Origin: a gamma proteobacterium symbiont of Ctena orbiculata
GTDB lineage: Bacteria > Pseudomonadota > Gammaproteobacteria > Chromatiales > Chromatiaceae
Direction: 5' to 3'
Assembly: GCA_003058525.1 (NCBI GenBank)
Contig: QBVD01000049.1
Location: 124,001-188,000, forward strand
Length of the DNA: 64,000 nt
The position numbers and the translations under genes are program-made. The notes under the pieces are model-generated. The model did no database searches and was not told the origin of the DNA. It saw nothing but the letters and a program-made list of their open reading frames with translations. Shown piece by piece: positions 1-9,087 of the stretch. How positions within the stretch are numbered: position 1 is the stretch's first letter; each line of letters starts with the position of its first letter.

Positions 1-184
1 ACAGAACCGTTTCCAATTCACGCTCAAGTGCCTGGATCTGCAGTGAAACTGTCGGCTGACTCAAATAGAGTCTCTCCGCTGCCTCACTGATCGACCCTGT
101 CTGTGCCGCATGGCAAAAGGCACGCAGTTGCTTCAACCGGTTTTGCTTATAATGAATCTGTGGTGTTCCAGCCATGTCAGCCAT
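1..184 (-). CDS. LysR-family regulator, N-terminal fragment
   Basis: Partial gene running off the left edge. Reading the minus strand from ATG at 184 (or the in-frame ATG at 175) gives a winged helix-turn-helix start containing RLKQLRAFCHAAQTG and the typical LysR recognition stretch SEAAERLYLSQPTVSLQIQ. The ligand-binding domain lies outside the window, so its signal cannot be inferred. The wording is closest to CysB-like LysR regulators, but this is only an impression from about 60 residues. It is divergent from the pentapeptide-repeat gene at 364, with about 180 bp between them. Confidence 0.85.
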   Translation of the reverse strand, partial: MADMAGTPQIHYKQNRLKQLRAFCHAAQTGSISEAAERLYLSQPTVSLQIQALERELETVL

Positions 185-363
185 CCAGTAGTATTAAGTA
201 AATCAATACTAGATGTAAGAGCTACCAATGGCAATAATAAATAAATAGCGCTATTTATCGGATCGACTCGCAATATGACCCGAGATTTCGCTATTCTTAA
301 CCGCTGGACCGGAATGGAAAGATTGTTCCAACACTATCTACAGGTAAATAGACAGAGGTATCC

Positions 364-702
364 ATGCAGAAGCCCCAGCTGAAACAGGACCCCATGTATC
401 AACTTCTTAAAGAGGGGAAAGTCCAGGAGTTCAATCAACGACGAGCCGCCGGTGAGACGTGCGACCTGCGGAATGCCGATTTAAGAGGCATCGATTTAAG
501 GGACATGGATGCGCGAGACCTGGATATGTCCGGCGCCTATCTGCGCCATGCAGACCTGCGGGGACTTAATCTCAGCGAAACCAATCTTGAAGGTGCAAGC
601 ATAAACAGCGCAAAGATTTCGGGCACCTATTTCGCATCGACACTCTCTGCCGAGGAGATCACACTTTCACTGGTGCACGGTACGCGCCTGCGCAATCGTT
701 GA
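364..702 (+). CDS. Small pentapeptide-repeat protein
   Basis: A 112-residue protein. Residues about 35-90 carry consecutive A(D/N)LxX pentapeptides (for example NADLRGIDLRDMDARDLDM and HADLRGLNL). Such repeats fold as a right-handed quadrilateral beta-helix. There is no signal peptide or membrane segment, so it is probably cytoplasmic. The array is too short to compare with the gyrase-protecting Qnr/MfpA proteins, so no function is assigned. The ATG at 364 follows an AGAGGTATCC stretch that can serve as ribosome-binding site. It is divergent from the truncated LysR gene, which might regulate it. Confidence 0.8.
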   Translation: MQKPQLKQDPMYQLLKEGKVQEFNQRRAAGETCDLRNADLRGIDLRDMDARDLDMSGAYLRHADLRGLNLSETNLEGASINSAKISGTYFASTLSAEEITLSLVHGTRLRNR

Positions 703-778
703 TCCGCCAATTATCAAGCCGGATTCTTGGCTGAGTCACTCTGAATCGAGAACCGGAAAGCGGACGATCAACGGGCAG

Positions 779-1903
779 TCAGTGGTCTGAGTCGATTTGG
801 GCAAGGATGTTCCTTGCCACCAGGCGTTGATCCGCATTACCCTCCTCAAGTAGTTCATACAGCAGTTCCCTGGCCTTTTCCACTTCCCCGCTGTCTCTGT
901 ATTCCTGCACTTGCCGGAGTTTACTCTCGCCACTGTCGATCTCTGTCTCGGCCTCTTCCTGTTCATCCGTCTCGATGGCGTCCAGCTCTGCCTCCATCTC
1001 CTCATCGGTAAGGGGCACGAAACGGTCCGGATCCACATAGTCGCCTGCGGGATCGATATCCCTGCCGACCACATCATCCTGCTGCTTCCCGTGATACTCC
1101 TCCCCGTCTGGTGCGGCCGATGCGGCCACCGCCTCATCAGGCAGATTATCGGTGTGCTCCTTGGGACGGTTGACAAAACCTTTAGAAAAGATGAGGCCCA
1201 ATTCGAACAATACCCACATGGGCAGGGCCAGCAAGGTCTGTGAGATGACATCCGGCGGAGTCAGAAACATACCGACCACAAAGGCCCCAACGATCACAAA
1301 TGGGCGTTTGTGGCGCAGCTTTTCCGGTGTGGTGATGCCCATCCAGACAAGAATAATGGTTGCAATCGGTACCTCGAATGCGACCCCGAAGGCAAAGAAG
1401 AGGGTCATCACAAAATCGAGATAACTACCCATATCGGTCGCCACTTCGACGCCATCGGGCGCGGTGCCGGCCAAAAACGTAAATACCAAAGGAAAGACGA
1501 CAAAATAGGCAAAGGCCATTCCGAGGTAGAAGAGCAAAGTGCTGGAGACCAGTAGCGGCATGACCAGCTTCTTTTCATGGCGATAGAGACCAGGGGCCAC
1601 AAAGGCCCAAAACTGATAGAGGATAAAGGGTACCGCAATGAATATCGCCAGCTGCAGACTCAATTTAAAGGGTATCAGAAAGGGATCGATGGGCTTGGTG
1701 GAGATCATCGTACTGCCTTCCGGCAGTGCTGCGCGCATCGGACCCGCGATGGCGCTGTAGAGGTCATTGGCGAAAGGGAACAGCACCAGGAATACTGCCA
1801 GCACGACCAGCACCATGCGCAACACACGATCGCGCAATTCGATCAGATGGGAGACCAGGGGCTGTTCCTTGGTTGTGGTATCGGGGGTGTTCTGCGCCGA
1901 CAT
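779..1903 (-). CDS. tatC: Twin-arginine translocase subunit TatC with C-terminal extension
   Basis: TatC is the multispanning receptor of the Tat pathway and exports folded, often cofactor-bearing proteins. Residues about 15-245 are canonical: the [11 protein letters not shown] entry motif, six hydrophobic spans, and the FxPGLYxHEKK loop. The protein is 374 residues, about 120 longer than a usual TatC. The extra part is an acidic, soluble tail that ends in [17 protein letters not shown] and [11 protein letters not shown]. This resembles the small TPR-like motif at the C-terminus of FimV-family proteins. It is the last gene of hisBHAFIE-tatABC, 9 bp after tatB. Confidence 0.95.
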   Translation of the reverse strand: MSAQNTPDTTTKEQPLVSHLIELRDRVLRMVLVVLAVFLVLFPFANDLYSAIAGPMRAALPEGSTMISTKPIDPFLIPFKLSLQLAIFIAVPFILYQFWAFVAPGLYRHEKKLVMPLLVSSTLLFYLGMAFAYFVVFPLVFTFLAGTAPDGVEVATDMGSYLDFVMTLFFAFGVAFEVPIATIILVWMGITTPEKLRHKRPFVIVGAFVVGMFLTPPDVISQTLLALPMWVLFELGLIFSKGFVNRPKEHTDNLPDEAVAASAAPDGEEYHGKQQDDVVGRDIDPAGDYVDPDRFVPLTDEEMEAELDAIETDEQEEAETEIDSGESKLRQVQEYRDSGEVEKARELLYELLEEGNADQRLVARNILAQIDSDH

Positions 1904-1912
1904 CTCTATTGC

Positions 1913-2251
1913 TTAGCTTTTATTGTCGGACTCTTGTTGGCTTTCGAGAGCATCCTGACTCTGTTTTACCTGCGTGGCTGTTTCTTGTTTGATCTCATTG
2001 AGATCCTTCCGGGTCTCCTCAACGATCTCATGGACCGGATTGGCGAGGGTTGCCTGTTTCTCGATGACCTCCCGCAGCTCTTCCGCCTTGATCTCTTTAT
2101 CGATATCAGCCTTCACATTGGCAATGAACCGGCGCCCACGGCCAAGCCACAAACCCGCCGTGCGGGCAACCTTGGGCAGACGTTCAGGACCGATCACTAT
2201 CAATGCCACAAGGGCGATGATTGTCAGTTCCCAGAAACCAACGTCAAACAT
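1913..2251 (-). CDS. tatB: Twin-arginine translocase subunit TatB
   Basis: A 112-residue Tat component with one N-terminal membrane anchor (MFDVGFWELTIIALVALIVI). The conserved GPERLPKVART hinge and an amphipathic helix follow, and then a long charged coiled-coil-like tail. The MFDVGFWEL start and the GPERLP motif distinguish TatB from TatA. TatB and TatC form the signal-peptide receptor in the inner membrane. It lies between tatA and tatC on the same strand and is presumably co-transcribed with them. Confidence 0.95.
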   Translation of the reverse strand: MFDVGFWELTIIALVALIVIGPERLPKVARTAGLWLGRGRRFIANVKADIDKEIKAEELREVIEKQATLANPVHEIVEETRKDLNEIKQETATQVKQSQDALESQQESDNKS

Positions 2252-2289
2252 GGTATTTTCTCATCAATCCAGAGTGCGAAACCGGGTTT

Positions 2290-2535
2290 TCAGCTCTTGT
2301 CACTCTCCTTGGAGGTGACTTCACCATCGACTACTGTGCCCGACTCCGATTTCTCAATCTGCTCATTGGCCTTATTCTCTTCCTGTTTTTCACCGTCCTT
2401 CATCGCGCCTTTGAATCCCTTGATGGCCCCGCCCAGGTCGGAACCGATATTTTTCAACCGCTTGGTGCCGAACAACAGCAGGACTATGGCAAGAACAATC
2501 AACAGTTGCCAGATACTGATACCACCAAAACCCAT
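2290..2535 (-). CDS. tatA: Twin-arginine translocase subunit TatA
   Basis: An 81-residue pore-forming Tat subunit: [27 protein letters not shown] contains the single membrane span and the [10 protein letters not shown] hinge. An amphipathic helix and a charged, low-complexity tail follow. I place the start at the ATG at 2535 because a GGAG ribosome-binding site lies just upstream of it. The frame could open four codons earlier at a GTG (2547), but that GTG overlaps the GGAG. The residues cited here are split: membrane span [15 protein letters not shown], hinge GTKRLKNIG. It is the first of the tat genes, about 155 bp downstream of hisE. Confidence 0.93.
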   Translation of the reverse strand: MGFGGISIWQLLIVLAIVLLLFGTKRLKNIGSDLGGAIKGFKGAMKDGEKQEENKANEQIEKSESGTVVDGEVTSKESDKS

Positions 2536-2689
2536 AATCTTCTCCACTCACCGGCATTGCCGGCATATAATTTAAACCCGAATCAAGGCTTCAGGTTGTT
2601 ATGTGTTCATCATATCCGCCCTCAGGGGCGATATATTGTCTGATCAAGACTGGGATCATACCCCAGATAACGACCTTCTGTCTCCAGAG

Positions 2690-3007
2690 CTATTCGACCC
2701 GTTGCGCCTTCTCCTCAAGCCCCGAAAGACCGAAACGACGCTCAAGCTCCTGCAGCACATGCGCTGGACTCAATCCCTGGTGAGCCAGTAACACCAGGGT
2801 ATGAAACCAAAGATCGGCGGTCTCATAGACAATCTTCTCCGGGTCACCGTCCTTGGCCGCCATGACTGTTTCGGTCGCCTCTTCGCCGACCTTCTTCAGG
2901 ATGGCATCGAGCCCTTTGGCATACAATTTCGCCACATAGGAGCTGTCGGGCTCGGCCTGCTTTCGCTGTTCCAGAATCTCAGCCAACTGTTGCAGTACGT
3001 CACTCAT
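2690..3007 (-). CDS. hisE: Phosphoribosyl-ATP pyrophosphatase (HisE)
   Basis: Catalyses step 2 of histidine biosynthesis: it hydrolyses PR-ATP to PR-AMP and pyrophosphate. The 105-residue all-helical MazG-like fold shows the family signature [18 protein letters not shown], followed by [16 protein letters not shown], which includes the metal-binding acidic residues. HisE is a separate protein here, not fused to HisI as in enterobacteria. That is usual for many other Gammaproteobacteria. It is 17 bp downstream of hisI. Confidence 0.95.
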   Translation of the reverse strand: MSDVLQQLAEILEQRKQAEPDSSYVAKLYAKGLDAILKKVGEEATETVMAAKDGDPEKIVYETADLWFHTLVLLAHQGLSPAHVLQELERRFGLSGLEEKAQRVE

Positions 3008-3024
3008 GAAACACCCTCATACGA

Positions 3025-3405
3025 TTAATCATATATTTCACGGGGATCTTTGAGTATCGGTTCCACCTCCACCCAGACATCATCCTGAAGTTCGCGATAA
3101 AAACAGTTATGCCTGCCAGTATGACAAGCAATACCGCCTTTCTGCTCCACTTCCAGCAGAATCACATCGCCATCGCAATCGATTCGGATCGCCTGCACTC
3201 TCTGTTGATGCCCGGACTCTTCGCCCTTGTGCCAAAGCTTCTTCCGGGAGCGGGACCAATAGACGGCATGTCCGCTCTCCTTGGTGAGTCGCAATGCCTC
3301 GGCGTTCATCCAGGCCATCATCAGCAGCTTGCCGCTACCGACTTCCTGCGCGATTGCCGGCACCAGACCGTCACGATCCCATTTCACCGCGTCCAGCCAA
3401 CTCAT
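3025..3405 (-). CDS. hisI: Phosphoribosyl-AMP cyclohydrolase (HisI)
   Basis: Step 3 of histidine synthesis: opens the purine ring of PR-AMP. The 126-residue protein has the zinc- and magnesium-binding elements of the family: [18 protein letters not shown], then [15 protein letters not shown], then [13 protein letters not shown]. The C-x(n)-CHTGR..C cysteines that hold zinc are all present. Its start overlaps the end of hisF by 4 bp (ATGA type), indicating translational coupling. Confidence 0.95.
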   Translation of the reverse strand: MSWLDAVKWDRDGLVPAIAQEVGSGKLLMMAWMNAEALRLTKESGHAVYWSRSRKKLWHKGEESGHQQRVQAIRIDCDGDVILLEVEQKGGIACHTGRHNCFYRELQDDVWVEVEPILKDPREIYD

Positions 3406-4172
3406 AACCTCACCTCAATGGCTTGATCCCGCATATACCGTTTGGCCTCGCCGACCGAGTATTCGGCAAAGTGAAAGATGCTGGCCGCCAATACGGCATC
3501 CGCCCCTCCCTGTTTTACGCCATCCACCAGATGTTGCAGATTGCCGACACCGCCTGACGCGATCACCGGAATCGGCACGCTATCGACAATCGCCCTCGTC
3601 AGTGCATTGTCAAAACCGATCTTGGTGCCATCCCGATCCATACTGGTCAATAGAATTTCTCCGGCACCATAGTCACTCATGCGTTGCGCCCATTCAATGG
3701 CATCGAGCCCGGTCGGTTTGCGCCCGCCATGGGTGAAGATCTCCCATTTCAGGGGTTCACCCTCGCCACTCACCTGCTTGGCGTCGATCGCCACCACGAT
3801 ACATTGCGATCCGAATCGCTCGGTGGCCTCTTTGACGAACTCTGGATTGAATACCGCTGCGGTATTGATGGCCACCTTATCGGCACCCGCATTGAGCATG
3901 CGCCGGATATCGTCCGCACAGCGAATCCCACCACCGACGGTCAAAGGAATGAAGACTTCGCTGGCCACCTGTTCGACAACGTGCACAATGGTCTCGCGAT
4001 CGTCTGAGCTGGCGGTAATGTCGAGAAAGGTGATCTCGTCGGCACCCTCCTCGTTATAACGTCGCGCCACCTCGACCGGATCACCGGCATCGCGGATATC
4101 GACAAATTTCACGCCCTTGACCACACGGCCGGCATCCACGTCGAGGCAGGGGATGATACGTTTGGCTAACAT
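3402..4172 (-). CDS. hisF: Imidazole glycerol phosphate synthase cyclase subunit (HisF)
   Basis: TIM-barrel synthase half of IGP synthase; it uses ammonia made by HisH to form imidazole glycerol phosphate and AICAR. The 256-residue protein begins [20 protein letters not shown] (catalytic Asp in CLDVD). The second catalytic Asp is in [15 protein letters not shown]. The phosphate-binding loops LTVGGGIR and [10 protein letters not shown] are intact. It lies between hisA and hisI in the his operon. Confidence 0.97.
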   Translation of the reverse strand: MLAKRIIPCLDVDAGRVVKGVKFVDIRDAGDPVEVARRYNEEGADEITFLDITASSDDRETIVHVVEQVASEVFIPLTVGGGIRCADDIRRMLNAGADKVAINTAAVFNPEFVKEATERFGSQCIVVAIDAKQVSGEGEPLKWEIFTHGGRKPTGLDAIEWAQRMSDYGAGEILLTSMDRDGTKIGFDNALTRAIVDSVPIPVIASGGVGNLQHLVDGVKQGGADAVLAASIFHFAEYSVGEAKRYMRDQAIEVRL

Positions 4173-4199
4173 GATGTCTCTAATTTTGAATAGTGAATT

Positions 4200-4934
4200 T
4201 TACGATAGTTCATCCGCCAGCTTTTGGCCGGTCACCAGATCGAGTGTGCCCTCGTAGATTGCCCGACCGGTGATTGCCCCCATGATATTTGTCGTATCTG
4301 CCTTGCAAAGCGCCTCGATATCACCAATATGAGTGATTCCTCCTGAAGCAATCACCGGTATGGTAATCGCATTCGCCAGCGCAGCTGTTGCTTCGATATT
4401 GGGCCCTGACAGCATACCGTCGCGGCCGATATCGGTGTAAACAATGGCGGAGACACCGGCATCCTGAAAACGCCGGGCAAGGTCAGTCACTTCCTGATCG
4501 GTGACTTCGGCCCATCCATTGATGGCGGCCATGCCGGAAATGGCATCGATTCCGACGATCACGTGCCCTGGGAAGGCCTTACAGGCGCGGTCCACAAATT
4601 CCGGCTCCTTCACGGCCTGGGTGCCGATAATACAATAACTGACTCCGGCCCCAAGATAGGCCTCGATCGTGGCTTCGTCGCGAATCCCGCCACCCACCTG
4701 AATCGGTAGCTCAGGATAGACGTTGACGATGGAGCGGATCGCACTCCCGTTTACCGGTTCACCGGCAAAGGCACCGTTGAGATCGACCAGATGCAGACGG
4801 CGAGCGCCCTCTTCAACCCAGCGCGTCGCCATCTCCAGGGGATTGTCCGAAAACACGGTATCATCTTCCATGCGACCCTGGCGCAGCCTGACACATTGGC
4901 CATCCTTCAGATCAATAGCGGGTATTAACAGCAC
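4200..4934 (-). CDS. hisA: ProFAR isomerase (HisA)
   Basis: TIM-barrel isomerase of histidine synthesis, paralogous to HisF. Conserved elements seen: [16 protein letters not shown] (catalytic Asp), [30 protein letters not shown] (second catalytic Asp) and PVIASGGI. I place the start at the GTG at 4934, giving a 244-residue protein of normal family length. The open frame extends to an ATG at 4973, but those extra codons lie inside a REP-like palindrome (4959-5014) and match nothing in the family. A GGGA stretch a few bases upstream of the GTG can act as ribosome-binding site. Confidence 0.95.
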   Translation of the reverse strand: MLLIPAIDLKDGQCVRLRQGRMEDDTVFSDNPLEMATRWVEEGARRLHLVDLNGAFAGEPVNGSAIRSIVNVYPELPIQVGGGIRDEATIEAYLGAGVSYCIIGTQAVKEPEFVDRACKAFPGHVIVGIDAISGMAAINGWAEVTDQEVTDLARRFQDAGVSAIVYTDIGRDGMLSGPNIEATAALANAITIPVIASGGITHIGDIEALCKADTTNIMGAITGRAIYEGTLDLVTGQKLADELS

Positions 4935-4958
4935 GATTTCATTCCCATGTCTTTTGGA

Positions 4959-5014
4959 TGCGGCAAACCGCACCCTACATATAATTTATTAGGTCGGGTG
5001 CGGCTTGCCGCACT
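4959..5014. repeat. REP-like palindromic unit between hisH and hisA
   Basis: Two 16-bp arms (4960-4975 and 4996-5011) are inverted copies with one mismatch. The right arm also forms its own hairpin GTGCGGC-TT-GCCGCAC (4998-5013). Related GGTGCGGCAAGC half-units occur near 32609 and 59001. The unit separates hisH from hisA and could stabilise mRNA or modulate translation within the his operon, but this is inference. Confidence 0.7.
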
Positions 5015-5060
5015 ATGAATCCCTGGTTAGCATGAGATTCAGTTACAACCCCCAAACCCA

Positions 5061-5705
5061 TCATGTCGGATTCCATCCGATGAAGTTGCGCAACAGTTGC
5101 AATCCTGCATCCGCACTCTTTTCCGGATGAAACTGTACCGCGAAAAGATTTCTGTCAGCGATGGCGCTGGCAAAGCGGACACCGTAATCCGTGGTCGCCG
5201 CCACCAGCGCCTGTTGTTCAGGATCGACATAGTAACTGTGTACGAAATAGAAGCGGCTATCCTGCCCGATGCCGGTCCAAAGGGGATGATCATAGCCCTG
5301 ATGCACCTGATTCCATCCCATATGCGGTATCTTCAATGCCTCGCCGTCAGGCGCAGTGCCCCCGGGGAAACGCCGCACCCGTCCCTCTATCAGACCCATC
5401 AGCTCGGTGCCGTTATTCTCTTCACTGAATTCCAGCAGCACCTGCTGCCCCATACAGATTCCAAGGAAGGGTTTGCTCTGGGCGGCATCCAGTACGGCCC
5501 GGTTGAGGTGATGATCGGAGATTGCCGCCATACAATCTCTGGCCGCACCCTGTCCCGGAAATACTACCCGGTCGGATGCGAGGATCAGTTCCGGATCGTC
5601 AGTGACCAAAATCTCGTCATTGCCTGCCGCTACATGTTCAACCGCCTTGGCGACAGAACGCAGATTGCCCATACCGTAGTCGATCACGGTGATACGTTGT
5701 GTCAT
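5061..5705 (-). CDS. hisH: Imidazole glycerol phosphate synthase glutaminase subunit (HisH)
   Basis: Class I glutamine amidotransferase that supplies ammonia to HisF. The 214-residue protein has the P-loop-like IDYGMGNLRSVAKA start and the nucleophile elbow FLGICMGQQVLLE (catalytic Cys). The His and Glu of the triad are in FAVQFHPEKS. It follows hisB by 18 bp and precedes hisA, from which it is separated by a REP-like palindrome. Confidence 0.96.
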   Translation of the reverse strand: MTQRITVIDYGMGNLRSVAKAVEHVAAGNDEILVTDDPELILASDRVVFPGQGAARDCMAAISDHHLNRAVLDAAQSKPFLGICMGQQVLLEFSEENNGTELMGLIEGRVRRFPGGTAPDGEALKIPHMGWNQVHQGYDHPLWTGIGQDSRFYFVHSYYVDPEQQALVAATTDYGVRFASAIADRNLFAVQFHPEKSADAGLQLLRNFIGWNPT

Positions 5706-5723
5706 CGTTACACCTGTGAACCG

Positions 5724-6314
5724 CTATAGACTACCCTTTGTAGAGGGTATTCGTTGCGCCATCCGGCGATCTGTCTCCAGCGCCATGCGCAGGGCCCGGC
5801 CGAACGCCTTGAACACAGTTTCAGCCTGATGGTGGGCATTGCTGCCACGCAGGTTGTCGATGTGCAGGGTCACACCGGCATGATTCACCAGTCCCTGAAA
5901 AAACTCCTGAAACAGATCGACGTCGAACTCACCGATGCGTGCCCTTGAGAACGCGAGATTGTAGACCAGGCCAGGTCTCCCGGAAAAATCGATCACCACC
6001 CGAGACAGTGCCTCGTCCAAAGGCACATAGGCGTGACCGTAACGATAGATACCCTTTTTGTCACCAACCGCTTTGGCCAGGGCCTGTCCCAGGGAGATAC
6101 CCACATCCTCCACCGTGTGATGGGCGTCGATGTGCAGATCACCCTTCGCTGTAATGCTGAGATCGATCAGTCCGTGACGGGCAACCTGATCCAGCATGTG
6201 ATCGAGAAAAGGGACGCCAGTATCAAAAGAGGCTTCACCCGTTCCATCCAGATTGAGTAAAACAGTAATCTGGGTTTCCAAGGTATTGCGCTCAATCTGC
6301 GCGGTACGCTGCAT
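5724..6314 (-). CDS. hisB: Imidazoleglycerol-phosphate dehydratase (HisB)
   Basis: Dehydrates imidazole glycerol phosphate to imidazole acetol phosphate. It is a monofunctional, 196-residue HisB without the N-terminal phosphatase domain found in enterobacteria. The manganese-binding repeats are visible: [28 protein letters not shown] and [15 protein letters not shown]. It is the first gene of the his-tat operon. The 276 bp upstream (6315-6590) should carry the promoter, but I could not identify a convincing one. Confidence 0.96.
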   Translation of the reverse strand: MQRTAQIERNTLETQITVLLNLDGTGEASFDTGVPFLDHMLDQVARHGLIDLSITAKGDLHIDAHHTVEDVGISLGQALAKAVGDKKGIYRYGHAYVPLDEALSRVVIDFSGRPGLVYNLAFSRARIGEFDVDLFQEFFQGLVNHAGVTLHIDNLRGSNAHHQAETVFKAFGRALRMALETDRRMAQRIPSTKGSL

Positions 6315-6559
6315 TATAATGACTCCGGTATTGTCCGATCAGAAATATTAACAAAGCTGTGGCTGTCACTTGTATCCACCCGACACAGCCTTACGACAGA
6401 TCAGAGGCCAACGGCACACAGTCGAGAGCCTCGCACACATGAGCCCACACTCATAAGAAACCGCTTATTTTAGTGGAAAACTTCTGAAAAGACAGCGCCG
6501 GTTTATCGGCTTCCACACAAATGCCGGTGAATGGGTCTGTCTGAGGCAGCCAAACGGCA

Positions 6560-6594
6560 CTAGGGCCTGTCAACACTAACCCGATCGGTCCTAG
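6560..6594. repeat. Short copy of the CTAGGG...CCTAG dispersed repeat
   Basis: A 35-bp unit beginning CTAGGGCCTGTCAACACTAA and ending GGTCCTAG. Its end reads into the metallo-hydrolase gene, and the CTA at 6591-6593 is that gene's TAG stop. Related copies lie at 25805-25978, 46279-46310 and 58053-58072. Confidence 0.7.
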
Positions 6595-7550
6595 AAGAGT
6601 TCAGCCTCGACTTCCAGGTAAGCAAGACTGATATGCCGTCCGACGTTTCGCTGAAAATCGACCCAGTCGTGGAAGTCATGCAACGATTCAATAATCAGAG
6701 GATTCATCTCAAAATCACTAAGACCCTCTTCATAGTGCTTTGCGACCTCACTTTTCAGGGTGTCTAAATAGCTGAGATAGGTCTCCGGTACCTCACGGCC
6801 ACCTGTCTTGCCGTGACCGGGAACAAAGACCTCGGCCCGGGTCCCCAAGGCACGCTCGATAGCGGCGATATTACCTGTGAAGGTGGCGTGATCCATTCGA
6901 CCCATACGTTTGCTCAGGACATTGTCACCGAGAAAAAGCACCTTGTGTCGCGGTAATTCAATCATGATATCCGAGTGGCTGTGTGCCTTTGCTTCATAAT
7001 GGATGCGCAAGGTCACACCGCCAAGGGCCATCTCATCACCGTGTGCTGTGGAACGGTCGGGCGGCACCTCGACCGTGCCTGCAACCGCACCTTCCGTCAT
7101 ACGCATCAGGGTGGCGAGAAAGGCCTTGCCATCGCCCTTTTCCACCAACCGGCGCATCTCTTCATGACCATAGATCGCCACATCGGGAAATGCCTCGCGT
7201 ATTGCCTGATTGGCAAACCAATGATCGCCGTGGATATGGGTATTGAATACTGCAACCACAGGAAGATCGCTCAATTTACTGATCTGTCGCAGTACCATCT
7301 CCCCCGTCTGGACGCTCGATCCCGGATCGATGACGACCACCCCCTTGTCACCTATCACAAAACCCGGGTTATTCATGAAACCCTGATTCTCCACCGATGG
7401 CACACCCAGCGGGCCATGTATGACATAAACTCCGTCCGCTATCCTGTCCGCGGGGTAATCAGGGACTGCGGGACCGCGCTCATCGGCGATGGCGTATGAA
7501 GAGAGCAGGATTGAGATAAACAATAATTGGGGGAGGTACCTGATCAGCAT
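6591..7550 (-). CDS. Exported MBL-fold metallo-hydrolase
   Basis: A 319-residue metallo-beta-lactamase-fold protein with an N-terminal signal peptide (hydrophobic to about residue 22, ending SSYAIA). It is therefore predicted to be periplasmic. Metal-binding motifs are complete: FNTHIHGDHWFANQ (HxHxDH), KAHSHSDIMIELP and FVPGHGKTGG. The overall pattern resembles the SoxH / quinoprotein-relay-type hydrolases found in sulfur and methylotrophic bacteria, but the substrate cannot be told. The stop codon is supplied by a dispersed repeat (6560-6594). No partner genes for sulfur oxidation are adjacent. Confidence 0.85.
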   Translation of the reverse strand: MLIRYLPQLLFISILLSSYAIADERGPAVPDYPADRIADGVYVIHGPLGVPSVENQGFMNNPGFVIGDKGVVVIDPGSSVQTGEMVLRQISKLSDLPVVAVFNTHIHGDHWFANQAIREAFPDVAIYGHEEMRRLVEKGDGKAFLATLMRMTEGAVAGTVEVPPDRSTAHGDEMALGGVTLRIHYEAKAHSHSDIMIELPRHKVLFLGDNVLSKRMGRMDHATFTGNIAAIERALGTRAEVFVPGHGKTGGREVPETYLSYLDTLKSEVAKHYEEGLSDFEMNPLIIESLHDFHDWVDFQRNVGRHISLAYLEVEAELF

Positions 7551-7603
7551 AATTTTGAGTTCACCTGTTTGCCACTGTTAAAGACACTATAGAAATCAAC
7601 AAC

Positions 7604-8041
7604 TCAACATTCCAGCCAAAACGTCACCGGACCATTATTGATGAGGGCCACCTGCATATCAGCGCCAAAAATACCACAGGCCACCGGTTGGTGCAGTGCT
7701 TGCGCGCGCTCAGTCAAATAGGAAAATAGACGTTTTCCCATTTCCGGATCGGCGGCGCTGGAAAACCCCGGTCGCATACCCTTTTTGGTATCGGCCGCCA
7801 GGGTAAACTGAGGAATCAGCAGCAAACCACCCTGAATATCCCTCAGGCTCAAGTTCATACGGCCGGTCTCATCGTTGAAGACACGGTACCCCAGCAATCG
7901 TTCAAGCAGGCGATCGGCTTTGCCGCTATCATCGTTTTTCTGAATCCCTACCAGCACGGCCAGTCCCCGGTCGATCTCAGCGACCGGCTCACCGTCGATA
8001 TGCACGCTTGCCTCATTCACCCGCTGCAGCAGCCCGATCAC
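7604..8041 (-). CDS. dtd: D-aminoacyl-tRNA deacylase
   Basis: Removes D-amino acids (and glycine) mischarged on tRNAs. The 145-residue protein matches the family over its full length: MIGLLQRVNEASVHIDGE start, the SLRDIQGGLLLIPQFTLAADT segment containing the Ser-Gln motif of the active site, and NNGPVTFWLE at the C-terminus (NxGPVT motif). It overlaps the prolyl iminopeptidase gene by 4 bp and is therefore probably translated together with it. Confidence 0.95.
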   Translation of the reverse strand: MIGLLQRVNEASVHIDGEPVAEIDRGLAVLVGIQKNDDSGKADRLLERLLGYRVFNDETGRMNLSLRDIQGGLLLIPQFTLAADTKKGMRPGFSSAADPEMGKRLFSYLTERAQALHQPVACGIFGADMQVALINNGPVTFWLEC

Positions 8042-8991
8042 GGCAACTCCTTTGCGAATCTGTCCGTTGCCTCGATCAAGGCAGTGCGGATACCGGGTTC
8101 CGCCGCGGAGTGGCCGGCATCCCCGATTACTTTCAGTTCACTGCCCGGCCAGGCGCGATGGAGATCCCAAGCGGAGGCCATTGGGCAGATAAGATCATAG
8201 CGCCCTTGCACAATGACACCCGGTATACCCGCCAGCCTATCGCTCTCCAGCAACAATTGATTGGGGCGCAGGAAGGCATGATTGACAAAATAGTGGCACT
8301 CGATACGGGCCAGACTCAAGGCTGTGTGAGGATCTGAAAAAAAACTGACCACAGCAGGATTTGGATGGAGACTGGCAGTGCGGCCTTCCCATACCGACCA
8401 CGCTTTGGCAGCCGCCATTCGATCAATATCGTTCTCGCCGCTAAGGCGGCGGTGATAGGCGTGTAACAGGTCGTCCCGTTCCTGTTGCGGGATTGGGGCG
8501 ATGAAATCTTCCCAATAATCCGGAAAGACACGGCTTGCCCCATGCTGATAGAACCAACGGATCTCCTCATCACGGCAGAGAAAGATGCCCCTGAGGATCA
8601 TCCCTGTGGTCCTTTGCGGGTGGGATTGAGCATAGGCAAGTGCGAGTGTCGATCCCCAGGAACCGCCGAACAATAACCATTGCTCGATGTTCAGCTGCTG
8701 ACGAATCCTTTCGATATCACCAACCAGGTCCCAGGTGGTGTTGGCTTCCAGCGAGGCGTGCGGTGTGGAGTGGCCACAGCCACGTTGATCGAAGAGCACG
8801 ACCCGATAGTGATCGGGATCGAAAAAACGGCGATGATAGTGTTCACAGCCGGCCCCCGGGCCACCATGGAGAAACAGCACCGGAATCCCATCCGGCTTGC
8901 CAACCTGCTCAACGTAGAGTCGATGGCCGTTACCCACAGGCAGCATTTGGGATGAGAACGGTTCAATGGCTGGATAGAGGTCTTTCATCAA
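8038..8991 (-). CDS. pip: Prolyl iminopeptidase
   Basis: Alpha/beta-hydrolase (S33) that removes N-terminal proline from peptides in the cytoplasm. The 317-residue protein has the oxyanion HGGPGAGC motif, the nucleophile elbow GGSWGSTLAL, the acid Asp in VQGRYDLICP and the catalytic His in GDAGHSA. No signal peptide is seen. It is in a two-gene unit with dtd. The region upstream of its start (9000-9300) holds a probable small RNA on the opposite strand. Confidence 0.93.
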   Translation of the reverse strand: MMKDLYPAIEPFSSQMLPVGNGHRLYVEQVGKPDGIPVLFLHGGPGAGCEHYHRRFFDPDHYRVVLFDQRGCGHSTPHASLEANTTWDLVGDIERIRQQLNIEQWLLFGGSWGSTLALAYAQSHPQRTTGMILRGIFLCRDEEIRWFYQHGASRVFPDYWEDFIAPIPQQERDDLLHAYHRRLSGENDIDRMAAAKAWSVWEGRTASLHPNPAVVSFFSDPHTALSLARIECHYFVNHAFLRPNQLLLESDRLAGIPGVIVQGRYDLICPMASAWDLHRAWPGSELKVIGDAGHSAAEPGIRTALIEATDRFAKELP

Positions 8992-9005
8992 TATTCAGGT
9001 CGCCA

Positions 9006-9045
9006 TGTAGGAAAAATCCTACATCGATTAGAGAAAAATCTCACA
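9006..9045 (+). promoter_or_regulatory. Tandem GacA/UvrY-box-like sites
   Basis: 9006-9023 reads TGTAGG-AAAAAT-CCTACA, a perfect 6-bp inverted repeat with a 6-nt spacer. It closely matches the GacA upstream activating sequence TGTAAG-N6-CTTACA. A second, weaker copy, TTAGAG-AAAAAT-CTCACA, lies at 9028-9045. It has the same spacer and its centre is 22 bp away, about two helical turns. Both precede a probable CsrA-binding small RNA. The GacA box is established for rsmY/rsmZ/csrB promoters; its assignment here is by resemblance. Confidence 0.7.
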
Positions 9046-9087
9046 AACAATGTGTGCAGAATCCCACAGTAAAAGTTAAATATTGTG

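Noticed and set aside
1577-2575. 332-codon plus-strand open frame opposite tatC, tatB and tatA
   Set aside because: It is antisense to three clearly identified tat genes, with no family features.
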